A DNA stretch of 56,295 nt from Paenibacillus sinopodophylli (lineage in GTDB: Bacteria > Bacillota > Bacilli > Paenibacillales > Paenibacillaceae), in the NCBI RefSeq assembly GCF_005930355.1, contig NZ_VDBO01000021.1, positions 1 to 56,295 on the forward strand, given 5' to 3'. Positions within the stretch are counted from its first letter, which is position 1, and each line of letters begins with the position of its first letter. The position numbers and the translations under genes are program-made. The notes under the pieces were generated by a model that searched no databases, was not told the origin of the DNA, and was given only the letters and a program-made list of their open reading frames with translations. Shown here one piece after another: positions 1 to 6,500 of this stretch.

Positions 1-597
1 ATGAGAAGGCACAGTGGTGAACGAAGAGCTAGCGAACTGCTGGCTCTTGCAGCCCGCTCAGTCGGTGCCAAGCATGCTGAGAAGGCCTACAAGCTTCATC
101 TGCAACAGCTACTAGCCGAATATGATCTAGCTATGGAGCAACTGCAGGTCATTAAGGCTGAAGTCGCGGCCGCACTGGCCCAGATTCCGCTGACTAAGCC
201 CCTGCTGGCAATGAAGGGCATGAGCACCTTGTCTGTCGCCAGTATTCTCGGTGAGGCTGGCGGCCTCAGCGGCTATGCACATGGTAACGCCTTGCTACGG
301 CATGCCGGCCTCAACCTGGCTGAAGCGAGTTCAGGCAAATGGAAAGGGCAAATGTCCATCAGCAAACGTGGCCGACCAAGGCTTAGGCATGCTCTATTCA
401 TGGCAACCATGGCCCTCATCATGAATGATGTATCGTTTAAACAACAGCATGAAGTGAATGTAAAGACGAAAAGCATGAAACCGATGCGTTCCGTGATGAA
501 GCTTTGTGGCAAGCTGGCACGCGTTCTGGTTGCTATGGCACAGAGCGGCGAAGCTTACGAACCGAATCGAATCTTCCCTATGAAACAAGCTGCTTAA
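1..597 (+). CDS. IS110-family transposase (recombinase), 3' part, cut by window edge
   Basis: The reading frame is open at the left window edge, so the true start lies outside. The visible ~198 residues match the C-terminal (Transposase_20/IS116) half of IS110-family DEDD recombinases. After a coiled-coil-like segment there is a helix-hairpin-helix-like stretch (PLLAMKGMSTLSVASIL, about residues 66-82), then GLNLAEASSGKWKG and SISKRGRPRLRHAL, which are typical of this domain. The N-terminal RuvC-like catalytic part is not visible, so intactness cannot be judged. It borders the leftmost ssrA-derived repeat and is part of the accessory region. Family assignment is from recognised motifs; the exact IS is not known. 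Confidence 0.85.
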   Translation: MRRHSGERRASELLALAARSVGAKHAEKAYKLHLQQLLAEYDLAMEQLQVIKAEVAAALAQIPLTKPLLAMKGMSTLSVASILGEAGGLSGYAHGNALLRHAGLNLAEASSGKWKGQMSISKRGRPRLRHALFMATMALIMNDVSFKQQHEVNVKTKSMKPMRSVMKLCGKLARVLVAMAQSGEAYEPNRIFPMKQAA

Positions 598-1016
598 CCG
601 CTTCTCAATTAGCACGAATACTGGCTTATTCGCGGGATCTCAAGACTGCACGGAGTACCGGATTGCGTTGAACAAAAGGGCACAGACCCGTACCGTTAGG
701 ATAACCGGCCTCCACCCACCGGATAGGCGTAACGAAGGAATGAAAGGGCATCGACTCGTCGAGAAATGGGAGTCAAAGCCTCTGGAGGTACGTGGAGCAA
801 CGTGCAATAAAGCAGTAAAAAAGGAGCGAAAATTCGCCCCTTCTGTTCCCGCATGTGCTTCGGCTACCGATTTGGCGGTACATCCCCTCTTCTTTCCAGA
901 TAGCGATTCATCTATTGGGAGAGATCCTGCGAATAAGCGAGCATTCGTGAGGAAACTACATTTTACCGAAGGAGCTCAACAAAAATTCGCCTTAACAAAA
1001 ATAAAAACCACAAAAA
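598..1016. other. Non-coding flank of the IS110-like element
   Basis: No convincing gene is seen here. An open frame at 668-1114 lacks a ribosome binding site and runs into the ssrA-derived repeat, so it is judged spurious. The stretch just after the transposase is relatively GC-rich and contains short inverted repeats, for example GGAGCGAAAATTCGCCCC at about 833-850. In IS1111-group members of the IS110 family the structured bridge RNA is encoded on the transposase 3' side. This flank is therefore a candidate for such an RNA, but the IS end was not located. Confidence 0.4.
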
Positions 1017-1034
1017 CCGACCTCATGAGGTCGG
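1017..1034. terminator. Palindromic hairpin beyond ssrA copy 1
   Basis: CCGACCTCATGAGGTCGG is a perfect palindrome in an A-rich context, placed about 18 nt beyond the 3' end of the ssrA-like repeat at 1052. The same arrangement (terminator directly beyond the ssrA 3' end) occurs at the other ssrA copies, so it probably descends from an ssrA terminator or an element-borne replacement. Confidence 0.5.
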
Positions 1035-1051
1035 GCCTTCCTTGGTGGAAA

Positions 1052-1145
1052 TGGAGGCAAGGGGATTTGAACCCCTGTCCGAAGATCACGCCACACCGGC
1101 TTCTACGGGTGTAGTCACAGTTTTGATGTCACCCAAGCAAACGCC
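1052..1145 (-). repeat. ssrA 3'-end copy 1 (att-like site)
   Basis: This 94-nt block matches the 3' end of the intact tmRNA gene at 17191-17285 with only a few differences (GCAAGG for GCGAGG; CCGGC for CAGGC). It includes the T-arm and acceptor region and ends at ACGCC, like copy 2. The tmRNA 5' half and tag frame are absent, so it is not a functional tmRNA. It lies directly before the AbrB/Doc module and is read as a distal attachment-site repeat left by element integration. Confidence 0.85.
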
Positions 1146-1180
1146 TTCTGCTACTGTAAACAATCTTTATTTATATTCAA

Positions 1181-1197
1181 ACAATGTGTATAATTGT
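1181..1197 (+). promoter_or_regulatory. Candidate promoter/operator of the toxin-antitoxin pair
   Basis: A TATAAT hexamer (1189-1194) lies about 40 nt before the antitoxin start, inside a short inverted repeat ACAAT-N7-ATTGT (1181-1197). No good -35 hexamer is visible at the ideal distance. AbrB-type antitoxins usually repress their own promoter, so an operator overlapping the -10 is plausible but unproven. Confidence 0.3.
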
Positions 1198-1233
1198 AAT
1201 AACAGTTGAATAGTATAATTAGGAGTGAATGAT

Positions 1234-1497
1234 ATGGGTAAGGTGATAGAAATGGAACGCAAAGTTACAAAGTTCGGAAATAGCCTTGGTATTACCATGA
1301 CAGAAGCCTTGAAACAAATCGGTCTTGTGCTTGGTGACACTGTGCATATTGATGTAAAAGAAACAGATGGAGAAATTATCATTCGCAAAGCAAATAAGGT
1401 TGAGTTACCAACTGGAATTGGTCCCGACTTTTTAGATACCCTTTCACAAGTCATGGAACAATATGAAGATACATTAAAAGGGTTGAAGGATCGCTAG
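1234..1497 (+). CDS. AbrB/MazE-type antitoxin of a Doc toxin
   Basis: This is a small protein of 87 residues. The N-terminal half (VTKFGNSLGITMTEALKQIG...GDTVHIDV) is the swapped-hairpin AbrB/SpoVT/MazE DNA-binding fold. The acidic C-terminal tail (about residues 60-87, with MEQYEDTLKGL) is the sort of segment that binds and neutralises a partner toxin. A GTG at 1225 is in frame, but AGGAG at 1221-1225 fits the ATG at 1234 with an 8-nt spacer. The toxin gene follows one base after the stop, so the pair is an operon. The antitoxin is probably an autorepressor. Its position beside an ssrA-derived repeat fits an addiction module that stabilises an island. Confidence 0.85.
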   Translation: MGKVIEMERKVTKFGNSLGITMTEALKQIGLVLGDTVHIDVKETDGEIIIRKANKVELPTGIGPDFLDTLSQVMEQYEDTLKGLKDR

Positions 1498-1498
1498 G

Positions 1499-1894
1499 AT
1501 GGAGATCCGTTATTTATCTGTTCAAGAAGTCATTGCGATTAATGTGGCTTTGATTCAGAAATATAGTCCTGGTGAACACGTTGGAGTCAAAGATAGTGGC
1601 TTATTGGAATCAGCTATTCTACGACCACGTTCATCCGCCTTTGGTGATGATGCCTATCCTTCATTATTCGATAAAGCTACTGCTTTTTTTGAATCATTAG
1701 GCATGAATCATCCATTTCAAAATGCCAATAAGAGAACAGCCTTTGCATCTCTTGTTATCTTCCTACAGTTGAATGGATATCTATTTGTAATGGGCCAGAA
1801 AGACGCTGAAGATATGACGGTTGATATGGTGAATCATAAATATTCATTTCAAGCACTTTCAGCACTCATTGAAGAGCACTGCGTCAACGTATAA
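1499..1894 (+). CDS. doc: Doc (death-on-curing) family toxin, Fic fold
   Basis: The 131-residue protein contains the Fic-family signature as HPFQNANKRTAF (about residues 70-81), the Doc variant of the nucleotide-binding loop. The length and N-terminal GLLESAILRP segment are typical of Doc. Known Doc proteins phosphorylate elongation factor Tu and stop translation; that activity here is inferred from the family. Start ATG 1499 follows the antitoxin stop by one base, with GAAGGA upstream at 1485-1490 inside the antitoxin gene. The upstream antitoxin is AbrB-like, not Phd-like, a combination seen in Gram-positive systems. All signature residues seem intact. Confidence 0.88.
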   Translation: MEIRYLSVQEVIAINVALIQKYSPGEHVGVKDSGLLESAILRPRSSAFGDDAYPSLFDKATAFFESLGMNHPFQNANKRTAFASLVIFLQLNGYLFVMGQKDAEDMTVDMVNHKYSFQALSALIEEHCVNV

Positions 1895-1896
1895 CA

Positions 1897-1923
1897 AAAC
1901 CCGATCTCACAAGGATCGGGTTT
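1897..1923. terminator. Bidirectional terminator between doc and the DUF6809-like gene
   Basis: AAACCCGATC-N7-GATCGGGTTT forms a 10-bp stem flanked by A and T runs. It lies 2 nt after the doc stop and faces the convergent gene ending at 1947, so it can serve both. Confidence 0.85.
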
Positions 1924-1946
1924 CCCATTTTATTGGGTTACAACTT

Positions 1947-2348
1947 CTAAACCAACGTCAGGCCTCCGCCCGATCTCTGAAGTTCTTTGATAAAACGATA
2001 TCCTTCTAGAAATCCGATTACAAAGATCTCCTTCTCCTCAAGAGCTCTTTCTATGTTTATTGTCTCCTCTATGCGACCATATAAGTTACTCTGTGTTTCG
2101 TTTAAACTATTGTAGAAACTATTAATTGCATGATGAGACTCTTCACTCACCTTTCTAACATGAGGATTATCAGAACGCATGTCACACATTTCATGATGTC
2201 TTTTAGCTGCTACTTCGCTCAGTATTTCCCTCATCCCATCAAGATAGGCATTTTCTAGTGCTTTTAACTCAGCTATTGATTCGCGTTTCTTTGGGAAATG
2301 CTTTCCCACTGTAACCATCCTTACCATTGAAATACATGATGCACCCAA
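1947..2348 (-). CDS. Hypothetical protein resembling DUF6809
   Basis: The 133-residue helical, soluble protein has no signal peptide. Its C-terminal half (LNETQSNLYGRIEE, then EKEIFVIGFLEGYRFIKEL) resembles DUF6809, a family of small proteins of unknown function in Bacillota phage and accessory DNA; the match is from memory of the family pattern. A TTG start at 2348 is chosen because AAGGAGG precedes it by 8 nt; an in-frame ATG lies at 2327 but is not preceded by a comparable site. It is convergent with doc and sits between ssrA copy 1 and the ssrA scrap. No function is proposed. Confidence 0.65.
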   Translation of the reverse strand: MGASCISMVRMVTVGKHFPKKRESIAELKALENAYLDGMREILSEVAAKRHHEMCDMRSDNPHVRKVSEESHHAINSFYNSLNETQSNLYGRIEETINIERALEEKEIFVIGFLEGYRFIKELQRSGGGLTLV

Positions 2349-2591
2349 TAGTTATTCCTCCTTTCAAATCTATATTAATAACTTTTCCTATTTGCTAGTT
2401 TTGAATCGTTGAAATAATAAAAATTATTGATACAACTTCAACAAACTCAAACTTACCCACTTAGTCTCAAGTAATCCGTCACAAGCAAAGTTCAATATGA
2501 GTGCAGTATGACCCATTTCGTGGTAGTTATGCTTTGACTCCTTCAGTTCTTTTGATCTTTTCGAGGTACAGCCCTTATCCAGCATAGCAAA

Positions 2592-2617
2592 AACCCCATC
2601 CTCACGCGGATGGGGTT
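2592..2617. terminator. Terminator-like hairpin beside the ssrA scrap
   Basis: AACCCCATC-N8-GATGGGGTT with a preceding A run forms a 9-bp stem. It lies 8 nt from the ssrA 3'-terminal scrap at 2625-2640, reproducing the terminator-plus-ssrA-end arrangement seen at the other copies. Confidence 0.7.
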
Positions 2618-2624
2618 CTACATT

Positions 2625-2640
2625 TGGTGGAGGCGAGGGG
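2625..2640 (-). repeat. 16-nt scrap of the ssrA 3' terminus
   Basis: TGGTGGAGGCGAGGGG is identical to the last 16 nt of the intact tmRNA gene (17191-17206, including the encoded CCA). Homology stops abruptly after GGGG. With the adjacent terminator hairpin it looks like the remains of a further attachment-site copy. A chance 16-nt match in this orientation and context is unlikely. Confidence 0.7.
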
Positions 2641-3222
2641 CTTCGCTTCCCTTTATATACAGACTTTTTTCTTCATACATTCTCAATGCAAAGAATCCAT
2701 TTTTATCAAAAACAATAATACCAATCGGAAGCAAACTGATTCTCGTTGTGTGTTGAAGAAACATCCGCCGATAGCTTTACGTAACGAGCTGCTCAGTTCT
2801 TAACTTATCGAAATATACATCAAATTCTAGATCCATTTCGTCAGTTGATGATAATATGAACTGCCGCGTTACTAACTGATTTCCCTCTAACCATTAATCT
2901 CAAGCAGCAGTACAAAGATTAAGGCAAGGTGAACAATTTTACGCAAATGAAATGATAACAATGTATACGCCTCTCCTTCACACTCAGTAGTTAAGAAAAA
3001 TTTACCATAATTGAATAACTACTTTTTTCCAATTTAACTTAGCACTCTGAAAGACTAATAAAAGAATAATGACTACCACATCTTCACACTTAGCTTAATA
3101 AACCGTCATATAAAAAATACGGTAGAATCCGTTAATTGGCCCTAACATATCATTATTGGATGTTATACAGACCTCGGAAGCTCCGACTCTTCGATGTAGT
3201 CATCGGCACTTCCTTATAGACG

Positions 3223-3264
3223 AAAACCCCCTTCTCCGTTTAAAAACGTCGAAGAAGAGGGTTT
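3223..3264 (-). terminator. Likely terminator of the polysaccharide lyase gene
   Basis: On the minus strand AAACCCTCTTCT, a loop, then AGAAGGGGGTTTT forms a long stem followed by T residues. It lies about 290 nt past the lyase stop codon. No better hairpin with a U tract was seen closer. Confidence 0.6.
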
Positions 3265-3556
3265 GAAAAAACTCAAATAATCGATTAACTTTGGATTAGA
3301 CCAATACTTTAATCCGCTTGACTCGGTAATCGCTTGTCGCAGTATCTGCGAGGCCACCCGACCACGGGATGCCGCGGCCCCTTCCCCAAGCCTTAAGGTA
3401 AAGTAGAGTAATTATACGAAGGTTGGAAACGAGGTCGGCATGGATTCTTTCGATCCATTTTCTTACATCACTGTGCCGGTCTCTCCGTCCTCCTCCTTAT
3501 TACTTCAATTTCCTTCGAGCGGATTCTCCCGTCCGAATTTGTTTTGCCTTTTATTC

Positions 3557-6500
3557 TTAATCCTTGGCTGCAAGCATCCGAAGCAGAACCGTGACCGTTT
3601 CCGCCCTCGTCGCGACATTATTCGGGAAGAAGCCGTTGCCGCCCTTCCCCTGCATAATCCCCAACTTTTTCAACTCGGCTGCCGCCCCGACGGCCCAGTC
3701 TGGAATGTCGCGATCATCAGCGAATCCGGTGGAACCGGTTTCAGATGCTAGGTTTAATGCTCTCGCCAGCATTACGGCCATTTCCGATCTCGTAATGGCC
3801 GCATCCGGACGGAAGTTGCCATTCTTATCGCCCTGGATAAGACCCAAGCTTACGGCTTGCGCGACGGCTGTCCGAGCCCACTTCCCGATTCGGTCCGCAT
3901 CCTTGAAGGACAGAACCGATTCTTCGTTCTGAAGCTTCAGCGCTTTCGCCAGCATCACCGCGAATTCAGCGCGCGTCACCGTACGATCGGGCCGGAACGA
4001 ACCGTCCGTATAACCTGTGATAATTCCTTTCTTTTCAGCTTCCAAGATATTAGCTTCGGCCCAATGACCGGCAATATCGGCGAAGGCATGACCAGGTACT
4101 GGAACGTCCGGACCATCGTTCGAATCATCGGGGTCTAGCGGCGGGGTCACGGGAGTTCCGCCTCCCGAATTTCCTCCGCCTCCTCCGTTTGAACGCTCGT
4201 TTACGGAAACGTTTATTCTCCCCGTAACGGACGGACTCGCGGTCAATACGGCCGTAATCGTCACTTCTCCGGCAGCTGACGGCGCAGTAAAGATTGTGCT
4301 GAATCGACCATTTTCGTCCGTTACTGCTTTAGCAGTTTCGATGCTGCCCCACAAAGCCGAGACTTTGACCTCTACGCCGGAGACCGAAAGATTGTCACCG
4401 TCGTATACAATTCCCGCAATGGACACGTCATTTCCGACCATCACGGAAGACGGAGTAGCCTGGAGTTCGATTAGAACGGGCATTCGTACGGCCTTAATTA
4501 CGGAAACGGTAATCGTATCTACCACGATTGGACTCGCGGTCAATACGACCGTAATCGTCACTTCTCCGGCAGTTGACGGCGCCGTAAAGACTGTGTTGAA
4601 CTCGCCGTTCGCATTCGTTACGACATTAGCGGTTTCGATGCTGCCTGACGAAGCCGCGATTTCGACCTCCACGCCGGGAACTGGAAGATCGTCGCCGTCG
4701 TAGACAACTCCCGCAACGGACATGTTGCCTCCGGACATCACGGGAAACGGCACCTCCTGGAGTTCGATTCGAGCGGGCACTTGCACGATCTCGTTTACGT
4801 AAACGGCAGTCGTCTCACTCACGGACGGATTCGCGGTCAAGGCTGCCGTAATCGTCACTTCTCCGGTAGCTGACGGCGCCGTAAAGACCGTGCTGAACCG
4901 GCCGTTCTCATCCGTTACCAAACTGGCGTCTTGGATGTTGCCCGAAGCTGCCGTGATCTCAACCTCCATACCGGATACCGGAAGATCGTCCCTATCGTAA
5001 ACGACTCCCGTAACGGTCACGTCGTCTCCGAACTTCACGGAAGACGGCGTCGCTTGCAGTTCGATTCGAGCGGGCACTTGTGCGACCGGGTTCACGAACA
5101 CAGTAATCGTATCCGTCAAGGACGGGCTTGCTGGCAGAACGACCGCGAACGTCACGTTTCCGGCAACAGACGGCGCCGTAAAGACTGTGCTGAATTGGCC
5201 GTTCTCATCCGTTACTGCCTTAGCAGTTTTGGTGCTGTCCCACGAAGCCGCGACTTCGACCTCTACGCCGGATAACGGAACATCGCCGCCGTAGACGACT
5301 CCCGTAACGGACACATCGCCTTCAACCGTCACGACAGACGGCGTTACTTGAAGTTCGATCCGGGAGGGAACCCTTTGTACGTTTTCGATACCGTACACTT
5401 TAAACTCCCAGAGTGAGTAGCCGTATGTGGTCGCTCTTTTGGTGCCATTCATCCGAACGTATCTCGCATTCACCGGTTCGAAGGAGATTTTATCGATACC
5501 GCCGGCTCCGGTTGCGGTACTGTATACCGTAGTCCAATTCGTCGCGTCCTCGGAAACCTGAATTTGGTACTCCTTGCCGTACGCGCTTTCCCAATGGAGA
5601 TCGACCTTCTGGATGGGTTTGCTATAGCCGAGATCGACGTAGATCCACTCCGAGTCGGAATAGTTAGATCCCCAACGAGTGCTCAATATGCCATCGACAG
5701 CATTACCTGGCGCCACGTCCGAGGCTCTGACCGAACTTGCCACTGCCGGCACGCCTTCCGCCAGATTGGGCGATAGTGATTCATACACTTCGAATTCCCA
5801 AATCGAGTAGCCGTATGTGGTCCCTCTCTTGATTCCATTCATTTGAACGTATCTTGCCTTTACGGGTTCGAAGGAGATATTATCGGTTCCGCCCGCTCCG
5901 TTCGCGGTGCTGTAAACCGTAGTCCAATTCGTCGCGTCGTCGGAAACTCGAATCTGGTACTCCTTGCCGTACGATTCCCAACTCAGAACAACCTTTTGGA
6001 TGGTTTGGCTGGAGCCAAGATCGACGTAAGCCCACTGCGAATCGGAATAGTTAGATCCCCAACGGGTATTCACAATGCCATCGACAGCATTACCGGGCGC
6101 CACGTCCGCGGCTTTGAACGAGCTTGCCACTATCGGCTTGCCTTCCGCAAGATTGGGCGATAAAGCTTCAAATACTTTAAATTCGTAAAGCGAGTAACCA
6201 TTCCCGGTGCCCTGCTGAACACCCTGCATCCGAACGTACCTGGTACTGACCGAAGGAAAGGAGATGTGGTCGATTCCTCCGTCGCCCATCGTCGTCGAGT
6301 AAACGTCCCTCCAAGCGACGGCATCGTCCGATACTTGAATTTTATAACTTTTCCCGTACGCGTTCTCCCAATTCAGCCTAACTCTATTGATCACATATTG
6401 ATCTTGCAAATCAACATTTATCCACTCATTGTCCGAATGATTCGAACTCCAATACGAAGTTCTATAAATATCCGTGGCATTCGAGGAAGCATAGTTATTC

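Larger units (their letters stand above)
2349..3222. other. AT-rich gap with decayed coding traces
   Basis: No intact gene is seen. On the minus strand, 2777-2893 reads as a protein-like stretch without an in-frame stop (it includes DEMDLEFDVYFDKL). After one TAA the same frame continues with protein-like sequence (LLPIGIIVFDKNGFFALRMY) to about 2650. This looks like a decayed gene of unrecognised family. The gap also holds a terminator (2592-2617) and a 16-nt ssrA scrap (2625-2640). Confidence 0.35.

Noticed and set aside
668..1114. 148-codon plus-strand open frame
   Set aside because: No ribosome binding site, unusual composition, and it runs through the palindromic hairpin into the ssrA-derived repeat.
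1052..1145. A second complete tmRNA gene
   Set aside because: Only the last ~94 nt are present. The 5' tRNA-like end and tag-coding frame are missing.
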